This document shows, one piece after another, positions 1 through 11,640 of a DNA stretch of 64,000 bases (within the stretch, counting starts at the first letter, position 1; each line of letters begins with the position of its first letter). The DNA is from Moringa oleifera (taxonomy: Eukaryota > Streptophyta > Magnoliopsida > Brassicales > Moringaceae), in assembly GCA_021397835.1 (NCBI GenBank), contig JAJFZO010000028.1, forward strand, positions 496,001-560,000, in the 5' to 3' direction. Made by a program: the position numbers and the translations under genes. Below the pieces are notes generated by a model, which searched no databases, was not told where the DNA came from, and saw only the letters and a list, made by a program, of their open reading frames with translations.

Positions 1-835
1 ATTCCTCATTCTTCTTTACGTGAATATTTAATTAAAGAGTTACATATCTGAGGATTATGAGGACATGTCGGTCAAGATAAAACAACTAGTTTGGTTGAAG
101 AAAGATTTTATTGTCCTCAATTAAAGAGGGATATTGGACAATATGTTTAGCATTGCACAGTGTGTCAAAAGGCTAAGGGATAAACATAAAATACTAAGTT
201 TTATACTCCTTTGCCTATTCCATAGACAATTTGGCAAGATTTGAATATGGATTTCATTCTTGGCCGCCCAAGGACTCAACGAGGAGTTAATTTTGTTTTG
301 GTTATAATTGATCAATTCTTCAAGATGGCTCACTTTCTTCCTTACAAGAAGACTTCAGATGCTTCTTATGTGGCTCATTTATTTTTTTTATGAGATTGTT
401 CGCTTACATAGTATTCCTCGTTCAATAATTTTTTATAGGGATAAAAAAGTTTTAAATCAGTTTTGGAGAACTCTATAGAAATTATTTGATACTTCGTTGA
501 AGTATAGTACCGCAAGTCACCCTCAAACTGATTGATAAACTGAGGTGGCTAATTATACTCTTGGAAATATGATTCAATGTGTTAGTGGAGATAAAACAAA
601 ATAATGGAATGCTATTGTTTCGTAGATTAAGTTTGCTTTTAATAATATGCCTAATTATTCAACCAAAAAGGCTCTTTTTGGAGTATTCCAAGGCATACAG
701 TGGATTTGCGTCGTCTACCTTCTTTCCCTAATGCTAACCCTAATGCTGTGGAGTTTGCAGAACGAATTCAATAGATTTATCATAAGGTGAAAAAGAACTT
801 AGATGAGGCTAATCTTTGTTATAAGATTGTTGCAG
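1..835 (+). pseudogene. Ty3/gypsy integrase remnant (pol fragment)
   Basis: Conceptual translation on the plus strand, allowing stops and one frameshift near 375-395, gives a gypsy-type integrase. The HHCC zinc-binding end is visible (LH, GHVGQDKT, then HCTVCQKAKG). The core follows with [18 protein letters not shown], holding the first catalytic Asp. IPRSIIFYRDKK stands where the family usually has IVSDRD, so the second catalytic Asp appears replaced by Tyr. The HPQTD..TEV block with the Glu region and a GDKTK*W segment come next. Many in-frame stops (near 50, 148 and 530) make it non-functional. No LTRs, gag, protease or reverse transcriptase are seen, and the left part runs off the window. 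The family call is firm; the lineage within gypsy is not determined. Confidence 0.85.
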
Positions 836-840
836 GCTAG

Positions 841-2100
841 GATCGATGTATTAAGTTATTTAATGATCTATTAACTTCATTTAATATTAATTTATTTATA
901 TTGTTAAACTTATTTTGGTACAAAAATTTTAAATTTTTATCAAAATGATATCATTTTAAAAATAAAAATAAAAAATAATTTTTTAAAATCTCATTATTGT
1001 TCTTTAAAAATAACTATTATTTTTATTTTTATATTATTTATCTTAATAATATAAACAAAAATATTATAAATTGATTCAACCATCATGCTTTAATTTTTAA
1101 CTTTTAAACATCTTTCTTGTTTAATTTAATAATTAATTCGATTTTAAAAATATTTGAATAATATTTGATAAAGTTTTAACAAAATTAACATATTGTTTGA
1201 AAATTTAATAATATAAATAGAAGTATTATGAATTTGATTAGTTGTACCTTGAAAATGCCCTTAATTATGGTACTATCATCAACTGTATTAACTATATCGA
1301 AAGTATCGCATATCTGTGAACACACTAGGCTATGGGCTTCAAATGTCGACCTAAGCCATAGTCGAGCTTTGCTTAGCTCTCACGGCCATAAGCTTGAACT
1401 AGACAATTGGGCCAAATTGGCTACAGGCCCATGAAAGTGGCCTAGTCAAGCTCACAGGCTAGGCCTTAGCCAAAGTGCAGGTGCGCACGTCATGTGTCCT
1501 CTCGTCTAATAAGTAGGGCATCTCTTCCGCTTGAAGAGGAAGCCAGACTTTTTCAATACTACAACACAGGCAGTCTTTGGAAAAGCTAAGATTTCAACAT
1601 TGATTTGCCCTAAGATTGATATCTACTAAGAAAATATATGCACAACCAACAAGATCATCAAGAGATAAAATTATAAAACCTAAGTTTCATACAAATTAAG
1701 AGTTCGAATTTCAATTAATTTTGTATAAATAAAAAATTATTAATATAATATTAAATATTATTTTTTTGTTTTTGATCAAATTAATTTTGTAAATCACGTA
1801 ATGTTGATCTAGTGTGATTTGTATGTAATTGATTATTATTCAAAATTAGTAGTACCAAATCAAAAGATTAAAATTTTTAACTTATTTGAACTAAATTATA
1901 TTCAAAAAATTATATATGATAATTTAATATAATTAATAATTAATAATTTTTTATTTTTATATAATATTATAAAATAAAATATTTTTAAAATTTATTACTA
2001 AAAAAGCTCAACATCAAGTTATCTCAGATAGAGTAAATGGTGAAAATCTTAAACTGGATAATAGCAAAATTAATCATTTAATTTGTAAATCAAGTTGTTT
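841..2100. other. AT-rich stretch without a recognised gene
   Basis: Except for a GC-normal island at about 1,225-1,680, this is low-complexity AT DNA. The island is conserved in copy 2 (about 41,820-42,330) and contains a short perfect inverted repeat, GGCCTAG...CTAGGCC, at about 1,440-1,466. A 68-codon open frame there is not preserved as the same frame in the copy, so I do not call a gene. The island may be a piece of a mobile element that was present before the segmental duplication. Confidence 0.5.
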
Positions 2101-2109
2101 AGAGAATCC

Positions 2110-2796
2110 AAATTAAGAAATGTGGAGTGGCAGACTGGCATTCCATGCATGCCCTGTCAGCATGAAAGTCCTGATCAAATCTCGTGGGTCCCTATCTGAC
2201 GTGGCAATGACCACAAAGCAAAATCACTTTACTGCGAGAGACCGAACGTGGCGTACGTACGGCTGACGTACAGCCTTTCATTCCCCCTCCTTTCCCTGGC
2301 CTTCTCTCACCTATTGATCGTTATAATTACCAATAAGCCCCCTTTTGCAAGAATCAAAAACTGTCTTGTCATTAGCTGATTCGATTCTGAGAAAACCCAC
2401 TCCACTTTTTCCCTCCAACACCACTGTTCTTTTCTCCCTCCACCATCTCATCTAGCGCGTGCCCCGCTGGTTCCAATTTCTCCTACGTGGGCCCCGCTAT
2501 ATCCAGTCTGTACAGGGGCTAATCGGCAATTGGGAATTGAAGTGTCCGCTTTCTCTCTTTATCGTTCTTTCCTTGTCTCTGTAGACTTCATCGAAGCGCC
2601 ACCATGACCAGGGAAAAAAAGGCTTATATACTTCCAAAGAGAGAAGCAGCGATTCTTGATTTCGATTGGCTGTTGAGGTTTTTTCAACGAAATGGTAACT
2701 ATTACGAGCCAGAGCTGCAATTTTATCGAATTCGAATCTCCTTTCTCTATCTTTGTATCTTGTCTGTCTATCTTCTGTTGCCGTGAATCAGTTGTC
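2110..2796 (+). promoter_or_regulatory. Promoter and 5' leader of the HAD-like gene fragment, copy 1
   Basis: This GC-richer block upstream of the exon is shared with copy 2. It holds bZIP/G-box-like cores TGACGTGGCA at 2,197-2,206 and TACGTGGGCCCC at 2,484-2,495; the latter also contains a TGGGCC (site II-like) core. A possible TATA element, CTTATATACT, lies at about 2,623-2,632. An ATG in strong context (GCCACCATG) at 2,604 opens a 60-codon leader frame that stops at 2,786, just before the main ATG at 2,797. Sequences are seen directly; promoter activity is inference. Confidence 0.5.
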
Positions 2797-3078
2797 ATGG
2801 CTGAGTGGACTCAGGCCGAGGTGGTGTACTCGCATCGGTAGCTGCAAGTGTGGAGGACACTGTTGAACTGGCTAGCTTTCTTCTTCCAGATCTTCCTACA
2901 TATCCCGAGAGCCATAGGTCACCATCCTCTGCTCTCTTCTTATCCTTCTGCTACCGTTGATGGTTTCAAGCCCGTGCCGGTAGTTTAGTTGCAGGAAACA
3001 GATTCTCCGGAGACTTTGGAGATCGCCGCTGGCAGATACTGCAGCTCCGGCGATGAAGACCGAATCGAGAAACTCACA
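2797..3078 (+). pseudogene. First exon of putative HAD/CTD small-phosphatase-like gene, copy 1 (broken)
   Basis: From ATG 2,797 the translation starts MAEWTQAEVVYSHR, meets a stop, then continues LQVWRTLLNWLAFFFQIF, a hydrophobic segment of about 20 residues that could be a membrane anchor. It ends ...SGDEDRIEKLT at a strong 5' splice site (GTACGT at 3,079). The ending fits plant HAD-family proteins in which LTVVLDLDETL, the catalytic DLDET motif, would start the next exon. That identification is from memory and is moderate. Two in-frame stops (TAG in place of TCG and of GAA in copy 2) kill it. The 282-nt exon is phase 0. No downstream exon with the HAD core is found in the window, so this is a promoter plus exon-1 fragment. 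Confidence 0.5.
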
Positions 3079-5560
3079 GTACGTTTTATTTCTTGTATTT
3101 CCTATCTTAAAATGAATTTTAAAGAAATTTATCCATAATAACTCAATCGAGCTGTTATATTTACGAAACTATTGGATTTGGAGTCTGTAATTTGGATTTA
3201 GTTGGCTTCATGTACTTGATTAGATGAAAGCAGTAGTTGTAGCTTTAAGTAGAAAAGAGTTGATATTCAGGGGAAAATGATAATTGGATCAATCTTAATT
3301 CAACGCGAAACAAAAATTAACCAATTAATTAATTAAATAATTTTTAAAAGATATTTTGAATGTCATAGATTATAAGAGAAATTATTTTTGAAATTGAAAA
3401 CTATTTCAAAATAATTTTCATAAATCAACAAAAATTCTTTGAACCACATTAAACCAACAATATAATTTTAAATTTTTATTTTTGTATTAAAAATATCTTT
3501 ATCGAATTAATCTTATGATCTCTTAATTGCTAATTATAATAAAAAGAATAAGGTAAAAATATGAAACAAAAAGAAATTATAAAAATAGATAATAATTATT
3601 AAATTTAGATACTAGTTGTCGCTGTAATGCATTTCAAGATAACAGAATATATCTGTCCTTGCAGCACTCCCTATGAAACTTCATGGCAAATCACACCTTA
3701 GAGAGCTAATTAATTTGTGGAATTATAATATTACTTAAGATTTAATAATAATAATAATAATAATTTTATATGAAAATAATTAGTTGGGATTTATGCTTCC
3801 CTAAAAATTTGGATGAATTATAATTTTTTAAAATTTTATAATACATAAATTTATTGGCAAAGGATTAATCATGGGAAATGTAGGGTTGTTGGTCAAATGA
3901 AATGCATGGTCAGAGCATAAACATGAAGAAGGTGCTCTAAGATGGTTCCTATTTTTGGTATACTGCTAGCATTAATTTCTTGCAGAGAGGAAATTAGAAA
4001 AAAGAAAAAAAAATTTATTACAATTGGGCCTACATCGCCAATCAAGCTAAAATAATATATTTTTGCTTCCAATAATTTATGACAATCATGAATCTTCTTA
4101 GCAAATCATGCATAAATTAGCTAACTAGTTTTTATTTTTATAATATTTCTTATTTTTATATTTATAATTGTTTACAAAAATCATGAATAATAATTTGATT
4201 TGAAAATTAACCATTAAAATAAATTTTTAAAAAATATTTTTTATATAAAAGTAAGAGAAATTCTATATAACCATTTTTTAAAAAGGTTTTAAAATAATTT
4301 TAGAACTGCAGGCCAACTTTGATTTGGATTGAAAATTCACTTTCTAAAGTATGTTTTCAAGGATAATAAGACAAATTACATGAAAATAAACTAATAAAAA
4401 ATTATTGAAAACTAAAAATAACTGTGCTTCTAGAAACAGATCTTGTTAACAAATTTGAGGGAATTAAATAACACTGTTTAATTAAAAAAATGAAGAAAAA
4501 AACAAAGAGTGAAGGCTACCGATGTAATTGGGATGCTGTCTAACGGCAAAAAAACATGGTCGTCTGGTTTACACCTGGTTTTTGTAGGAGTATCGGTAAA
4601 GATTGATCGGTAATTTGGCAACCCAACAATCCGTACAAACGCCACTCAATTTCATCTAATTTTCTATCTGAATTATTATTTATTTATTTACTTTCGGAGC
4701 AACTGAAAATTACTATTTTTAATCCACCGATAGTATTTTCTATAAAAAAAAATTATCCTTGGAAGTCAAACAAAGCATGGTATTCATGTGATATTCACCA
4801 AAATTATGACTAGTTTGGTATCTACAGTGAAAAAAAAAAAAGAAAAGGAAAACGAATAAATGATAACGCGAGATGTGATTAAAAAGAAAGGTCCCATACA
4901 GAGGGCTTTATTCCCAACCCTAATCACTGGTCTTCGACTTATTTTTTTAATCTTTTAATATTTATAAAATTAAAATATAAAATTTATTTTTTAACAAAAA
5001 ATAATACAAAGAAGAGATATGTACTGCAAAATCATAGCGACAAAGTCTTCGCGATGATCGACTGGTCTCTATTTCAGGATAGCCACGGCAACACTTCTTT
5101 GATACTGACTATTGGAGGTTAGCTGAAACCTTAACTACCTCATATTACACTAATTAGGCTCCTACCAGTAAAAATTAGACTAGCTGATACTATCCAATTC
5201 AGATCTTGCCACGGTATCAATTAGTAGCTCTTTAAATTTGAAAGTATTAGTGTAATTGTTATTTTGAATTGTATTTTCATTAGATGTGCATTTAACAATT
5301 GAATATATTTTGTTGCCTAAGAAGCTGTAAAGTAGATAATTTTTTTATTATAAATAAGTATATTTATTTTGATGATATGGTAATATTGTAAGACAAATTT
5401 TTAATTTTTATATTTTAATTTATAATTTTTAAAACTAAATAGTGATAATTTATTAATCACACTTACATAATTCTTTTAGTAGCTCTTTTTCTTAGTAAAC
5501 AATAATTTGTAATTATTTTAGTTATAGTTGTTTAATGATTGTAATCATTAGTTTGTTAGC
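3079..5560. other. Intron-like and flanking AT-rich DNA of duplication copy 1
   Basis: After the exon-1 donor there is AT-rich sequence without a recognised exon. It includes a short ATA microsatellite (about 3,745-3,765) and an A/T-rich tail. The part from about 3,940 onward matches copy 2 (from about 43,870). The 3,120-3,940 part is absent from copy 2 and has no coding signal that I can see. Confidence 0.5.
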
Positions 5561-5892
5561 ATATTAATATACTAAAATATAATAACTCCGTTTAAGTATG
5601 GCCATTGAATAGAAAAATTTCTACTAATAGTTGTAAGAGCTTTTCTGAAATCTTTGTTGAAATCATTTTTGTGCAATGTTTGTTGTACATTTAATGTTTT
5701 CATATTGTATTGAATTTTCGTTTGTTCCATCATACTCAATGATGTCTCTTTACTAGTGATTGTCAAGGGGATTGCTTTGAAGAAAAGACAGATTTAATTT
5801 GATTTACTTAGTGAGTTTTGTTAAATTTACTATGTTATTTGTTTCTATTGCTAGCTTTATATGCTATATTTTTACTCTCTTTTTTCTTTTTT

Positions 5893-6616
5893 TAGTTACC
5901 AGAATTATGGTAGTTCTTCTTTCTATGAGATATTAATGGAGCCTTGTTAACATGGTTATCTGTTGCTGCAAGTTGCACTTGATTACGTTGGAAAGTACGG
6001 AACAACTATTGAATAATAAGATTAAGTACACTCTATTATGATACTTGTTTGAATAATAAGATTTGGTATTTTGGATGTTGAGGTACTAATGCAGAGTGCT
6101 TTCTAGGTCTTCGTCACAGGTATGCCAAATAGATCCTTTAAAAGCACATGCTACCTCATGTTGGTATTGGAGATTTTTGTTGACAAAAGAAAGCTTATTA
6201 TTTTGGATACATTGGGTCTTTGTTGAATGTGAGTTAAATTTTAATGGTTTCTGAGTTTGGCTCTTACTGGTCATTTAGTCAGAGGCCTGTTTACAATGAT
6301 TTATCTTTAAGAAACTTATTACCAAGATTCAAAAGTTAGTTTTTAATTATACTTTTTCTCATGTTTAATCATGATTTTACTAATGTTGATAAAATTATAG
6401 CATATTGCTTTATCTAAAAAATAAAATTAATAATATGCAAGTAAACTGCTAATGAGAAGGATGGTGTCAAGGCTGCTAATGTTAATTATAGATCCCAATA
6501 AATAGAAATTATAATTGCTGCTCTCAAACAATTGCAGAAAAGCTGATTAACTAATTGCATCAGCCTATAGAGAAATCATGCTTCCAGGGAAGATTTTTGT
6601 GCATTCTAATAAGTAT
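5893..6616. repeat. Duplicated block, copy 1 (partner 27,114-27,854)
   Basis: Direct similarity to 27,114-27,854 begins at CCAGAATTA and runs through shared strings such as AACTATTGAATAATAAGATT and GATCCTTTAAAAG. It ends at GCATT.TAA.AAGTATT. In the partner this DNA lies just downstream of the SMN-like last exon. Here it has been moved next to the HAD-exon duplication. Copy 1 lacks or has altered the LTEGQKM exon-like stretch seen in the partner. No gene is called. Confidence 0.75.
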
Positions 6617-6641
6617 TCTAACAAGCATGATTTCTCTATAG
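6565..6641. repeat. Perfect 19-bp inverted repeat (fold-back) at the end of the duplicated block
   Basis: Arm 1 is CTATAGAGAAATCATGCTT at 6,565-6,583 and arm 2 is its exact reverse complement at 6,623-6,641, with a 39-nt loop. The partner block at 27,8xx has a diverged arm 1 but no arm 2. Arm 2 therefore begins where similarity between the two copies ends. Confidence 0.85.
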
Positions 6642-6867
6642 TGAAGCATGAGAAAGTTCTTATATTATTTGTGCAATTAAATAAATTTTTTATATTCAAG
6701 AAGTTACATTATTCTTAAAAATTTGCAAAAACACAGTTAAAAATAAAAAACAAAATATGTAATGAATCATATATTAGTATATAATGTAATGTAAATTTTT
6801 CTATGGATTTTTTGAATTATGAAATACAAATTAATAGTATATAATACATCCACAATGTGATAATACT

Positions 6868-8440
6868 ATTTGAGGAATTCTATCAAACCGGAAAGTTTGC
6901 AAATTACTTAAAAGTAATTTTTCTTGAGTTGATTCCAAAAATGGTCAGAGTTTCTAACATTAAAGATTTTTAGCCTATCAGCTTGATTTACAAATCGGTG
7001 GCTAAATTTCTTTTAAACAGATTTAAAGATGTGATGAAGGAGATAATTCAATGAGAAACAAAGTACCTTCATTAAGGAAAGACAAAAATTAGATGTTGGT
7101 TTAATTGTGAATGAGGTGGTAAACTTTTTTGCAAAAGATGAAAAGAAAGGGCTTGTATGTAACCTGAACATAAGAAAGGCATATGACCACGTCGCATGAG
7201 ACTTGTATATATATGTGCAGATAGTTGAGTGTGAGGTTAAATGGTGCAACTAGTTTTATAAATGTTTTTCTTCCCTATTGTTATAATAGTGAACAAGAGT
7301 CATACTTCATTCTTTAAAACTACCTGAGGATTGAAGTAGGGAGATTTAATATCTCTATTGTTATTTATTTTAGTATGAAGATGTTGGACAAGATATTATC
7401 AAAGGTTATAGTAGTAGGGTTGTTGAAGGCTCAAAAAATAGAGCAAGAAGACGTTGGTATCTCACTTATTATTTTTTGATGATACAATTATGTTATATGG
7501 AGCTGATGAGGAGCATACGGTATATCTAAATTATATTTTGTTAGGATATTAGGCCGCGTCAAGTTTGAAGGTGAATATGACATAGAGTGAACTCATTCTT
7601 ATTGGTAAAAAGGTGGATTATGAGTTACTGGTTAAGCTAATAAATTGTAGAATCGTCAGCCTTTCAATTTAGTATCTGGGGTTGCCTCTTAGTGTTAAAC
7701 ATAAGGAAATGCTAATTCAGAATGGTGTTATAGAAAAAATGGAGAAATGACTTGCTGGGTAGAAAAGAGCTTATTTTTCGAAAGAGGGATGGTTCATCTT
7801 GATTAAAAGCACTCTTTCTAATCTACCCATTTATTATGTGCCATTTTCCCTATTCTTAGGGAAGTGACTTTTAGATCGAAAAAGTTACAAAGGCAACTTC
7901 TATGGTACAGTCTCAAGAATAATCATAAGTTTCACTTAATAAGATGGGAGGTGGTCGATTAATTAGTAAACTAGAGAAAATAAAGAATTAAATCACTTTA
8001 GACTCTTAACAAGTCCTTACTAGAAATGAATATGGAGATACATATTGAAAAAGAAAAGGTTATGGAGAAGGGTGCTATTGTTGAAGTATGGGGAGCAAGA
8101 TGGGAATAGATAACCAAAAAAAAAAAAAAAGAGAGATTCCTATGGGATTGGGTGTGGAAAGCCGTACAAAAATATTGTGAGGAGTTTAGCTTAAAGGTTT
8201 AAGGAAGGAAACAAAAGCTATTTAAAGCTTTTAATAGGTAAACGGTGTGCTGATAAGCCGCTCTAACATTTTCCCTATAATTTTCGCATTAATCTTTAAT
8301 AAGGCTACATTGGGTAGTTAGTGTGTCATTAGGAGGGAAGAATCATTAACTTATTATTTCCTCTTAAGATGAATGTAAAATATTAGGAGATAAAACATCT
8401 AAAAGCTTTTTATAGAAAGTTATATGAGGAAAAAGATTGA
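6868..8440 (+). pseudogene. L1-type LINE reverse transcriptase remnant
   Basis: Plus-strand translation, with many stops and frameshifts, follows plant L1 reverse transcriptase. In order I see the entry region (ELIPKMVRVSNIKDF then PISLIYKSVAKFLLNR), a degraded AYDHV block near 7,180, an RGDLISLLLFILV block near 7,340, and FFDDTIMLYGADEEH (YADD/FADD box) at about 7,467. SLKVNMT*SELILIG, YLGLPLSVKHKEM and LIKSTLSNLPIYY follow, then a zf-RVT-like tail (KAFYRKLYEE near 8,400). The catalytic Asp pair of the DD box is still present, but the frame is broken many times. No endonuclease or ORF1 part is visible upstream. Confidence 0.85.
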
Positions 8441-10029
8441 TCTAGGCCAACAAGAGATATGATGGATTCGTTCGAAACAATGGAGAGAAAATGTGGGAAA
8501 CTAAGGTAATGCAGCTCAAACCTAAAGAAATTTAAATGTTAAGCATGCAAAAGTAAGCTCATGACATTGTTGCAAGATGGCGAGAGTAGGTGCCACGTGA
8601 GATATTAAATGAGTCAAGGCCTATAGGTTCAATGGTATGTGGGATCCTTAGCATTGCTTTATCATTCAAACTAGAGCATAGGCTTCCTTCAATGATAATA
8701 GAGTCTAAAGTGAAAACCTAAGTGATGGTTACCTTAGTTTGTTTGTTGGAGAGCTAAAGAGAATATGTGAAGATTTAGAAGAGGGGTTTAAGGGATTAGA
8801 GGAAAAAGTGAAAGAACTGTATGAGCATTTAATTTAGGTTAAAATGGCCTTATTGGATGTATTGTTGAAGGGCATTATGAGATTAGGAGATGTTGGACAC
8901 TTATCCTATTCATCAATATTCATGAATATCTGACTCCATATATAATTAATGCATGGATTTGATGCAACATTTGCAGCCTATGTATCTTCGTGGACATGAT
9001 TAACCTATGGCTACCTATATTATATTGGTTTTTATATTTTCTTTCTCAGTTGCTTCACCTTTGAGTTTCAATATAAATATAAAACATGCATTAGAAGATA
9101 GGTAAGAAATATATATTTTAGGCTACAAATGACCTTTAAACAAATAATGGTTAGTGATATATATATGTAAGAATAAAAGAATATATAAGGATCTCAATTG
9201 TGGTCATCCAGAATATGTGTATTAATTGTATACAAAACAAAAGGGTTCTAAGCTTTGAACCCATGAAAACAAAAGTTTGATCTAATTTGGATTAGATCAT
9301 AATACGCTACCCTAAATCTAGGCTATATAAGTCCTCATAGCCTCAGCTAATATAAAAATAATTTGATCATCAGTTTGACTTTTTTTATGGCAACAAACTT
9401 GGTTCAAAGTAAATCTAAATGATTATAATTGAGCTTTGTAGTTTCTACAATGATGAATCCAATTCGTTAATTTTGAATTCAATTTATTAACTCTTATATT
9501 TTAATTAAATTTTTAAAAAATTCAACAAAATTATTACAAAATTATAATCGGGTTTTATAATCTTTTAAATGACTAATACAAAAATTAAAAAATTTAAGTA
9601 GTAAAATTGGTTTTATGAAGCAAGAATAACCAAAATCTATTTCATCTACCATTGCTCTGCATATTTGACAATTTATCTACATATACTTAAATCTAATATT
9701 GTTTCGGATTGCAAAATAAAATGTCTTAAATATTAGGCACATAAAGGAAAAAGAATGGGCTGGAGCCCATTTAACAAACATATACATAGACAGGCTTAGC
9801 CTCTCCCACCTTCTAACCTTGTAAATTTGGTGTCTTGAGGTTAAAATGTAAATGAGGACTTGCCTTTTCTCTGTTGAAACAAAAAGTCAAGAACCCCCGA
9901 AAGCCCTAGAATTTCTTTTTAACCTCTCTTTTTACCCGAAAAAGAGAAAGATTTGCCCAGGAATGGTGACTTTCTCCCATTATTTATAGCTACCTTCATG
10001 TCTTTTATGATCCTTTAATACTAGATAGA
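8441..10029. other. Unrecognised intergenic DNA
   Basis: No open frame or family motif could be recognised on either strand. Composition is moderately AT-rich. The stretch at about 8,500-8,900 is less AT-rich and might be further LINE or other element remnant. The part at about 9,770-10,000 leads directly into the Harbinger transposase and may be that element's 5' end. I could not identify terminal inverted repeats. Confidence 0.4.
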
Positions 10030-11190
10030 TTGCTGAGATATGTCAGGAAATGTTTCGGATGGATAAATATGTTTTTCATAAGTTATGTAACACCCTTAGA
10101 AAAAGAGGCATGTTGCATGATAGTGCTAGAGTTATGATAGAAGAGCACTTGAAAATTTTCTTAAATATTGTGGGTCATCCAAGAGCAGTTTTAGCATTCA
10201 GGAGAAACCATAAGCCAACATTTCAATGATGTATTAAAAGCTATCAAGTCTCTTTCATGTGAATTCTTACAACCACCACCTCTTATCACTCTAGAAATTT
10301 TGGGTAGTAATAGATTCTTCCCATACTTTAAGGTTTATATCTATCATACCTTTCTTCTTATTTTGTCTGCACTATTGAATGTCATTCACTTTGTGTATTC
10401 TTAATTAGGATTGTATTGGGGTCATACATGGTATGCAAATTTCAACTCATGTTCCAGCAAAAGACTAGTCTTGATTTCAGAACAAGAAAGGTCTTTTGAC
10501 ATAGAATGGGCTAGTAACTTGCACATTTGACCTATCATTTATGTTCATATACCCTAGCTTAAAAGGTTCCATTATAGATTCATCAGTTTGAGAGTAATCC
10601 TTGATGATCCAGATCGAAATTTTTCTCATCTGAAGGTCCAAGGCATAACTTGTTCATTTTTATTCATTAATGTTTTTCATGCTTTGTTGTTTTAACAAAT
10701 AAAGTTTATGCCTAATAATTAAATTGATTTGTTAATGTTATAGGAAAATGCCATCTAGTCGACAAAGGATGCACAAATATGAAAATTTATTACTCTATGT
10801 CCAGGAGCTCGATATTACCTTCATGAGTACAAAGGTGTTAATCAATTACCTTAGAATGCAAAAGAGTTATTTAATCATCCAAAGGTCTTTTAAAGTGTCG
10901 AAAGCGCGACTTCCTGTTCTCAAACTTGGACCTTAGTGTGCATTTCATATTCAAAAGGATATTGTAATTACAACATGTGTTCTACATAATTACATTCGAT
11001 GAGAGGGAATAAATGACTGGTTGTTCTATGGTGGCAAGGGCTAAGCAATAAAAAAGTTGCCTAATTTTAATGATCAACCTGAAATATGACTGGCCTTCTC
11101 AATAAAGGAACAATATGCATCAATGTTACATGAGTCCATTGCAGCAGCTATATGGAATGATTTCATAAATAAATTGGATGAACGGTGATT
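10030..11190 (+). pseudogene. PIF/Harbinger transposase (ALP1-like) remnant
   Basis: Translation gives FRMDKYVFHKLCNTLRKRG, IEEHLKIFLNIVGH and, after a frameshift near 10,180, HSGETISQHFNDVLKAI and FLQPP. PYFK is then followed by an AT-rich intron-like gap (about 10,342-10,407, GT..AG) and DCIGVIHGMQISTHVPAKD. In the family this last block reads AIDGTHI, so the first catalytic Asp appears changed to His. Further on are VTCTFDLSFMFIYPSLKGS with an IDSS block, LINYLRMQKSYL, KVSKARLPVLKLGP, DIVITTCVLHNYI and AIWNDFINKLDE, matching the usual carboxyl end. Several stops and at least two frameshifts are present. This DDE-type DNA transposase is inactive. Its Myb-like partner ORF and the TIRs were not found. 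Confidence 0.85.
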
Positions 11191-11640
11191 GTTAACACTA
11201 GGATGTAAGAGTGGTAGAGATGTTGTATAATTGTTGTTCCATGGGTTTTTCCAAGCGGTACTAGTCGATGTTTCTAATGATAGGTTTTCTTGTTTTTAAG
11301 TAAAGAGCCTATCTAAGTAGACTTTATGGGCGGAGAATGGCTAGAGAATAGCTCGCATCTGAATTTTTGTTTTTAATTAGGAAAGAAATGCAATAGATAG
11401 AGGTGTTGATGCCTAAGTTTATGATGCTTCTTTGAGTACTATAAGCTTATTGCAATGCGATAGCTAAGTGCATTCCTTATTTGTGATATTTGAAATTAAA
11501 TTAGCCTTACCTGATTGAGGGGTTCGATTGGAGGTAACAAGATTAGCTTGCGTTCTATAGCCTCTAAGTTGTCATCTTAAGTGTATGATGTATGCAAAGC
11601 CGTAATGCCTTAAAAATATAAGACTTTATATAATTTCTAA
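11191..11640. other. Unrecognised spacer
   Basis: No coding or repeat signal is recognised between the Harbinger remnant and the T-rich array. It may include the 3' terminal part of the Harbinger element. Confidence 0.35.

Larger units (their letters stand above)
865..5560. repeat. Segmental duplication, copy 1 (partner about 41,475-45,385)
   Basis: Long colinear similarity with 41,475-45,385 is visible by eye. Matching anchors include TTTAATATTAATTTATTTAT near 880 and 41,490, the promoter and exon around 2,460-3,080, the TTCTTGCAGAGAGGAAATTA stretch near 3,980, and the end near 5,540. Copy 1 carries about 0.8 kb (about 3,120-3,940) that copy 2 lacks. The rest differs by point changes and small indels, so the duplication is not recent. 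Direct orientation, about 40 kb apart. Confidence 0.85.

Noticed and set aside
1440..1466. GGCCTAG...CTAGGCC inverted repeat as a transposon end or terminator
   Set aside because: Arms are only 7 bp and are not preserved in the duplicated copy near 42,030, so function or end status cannot be supported.
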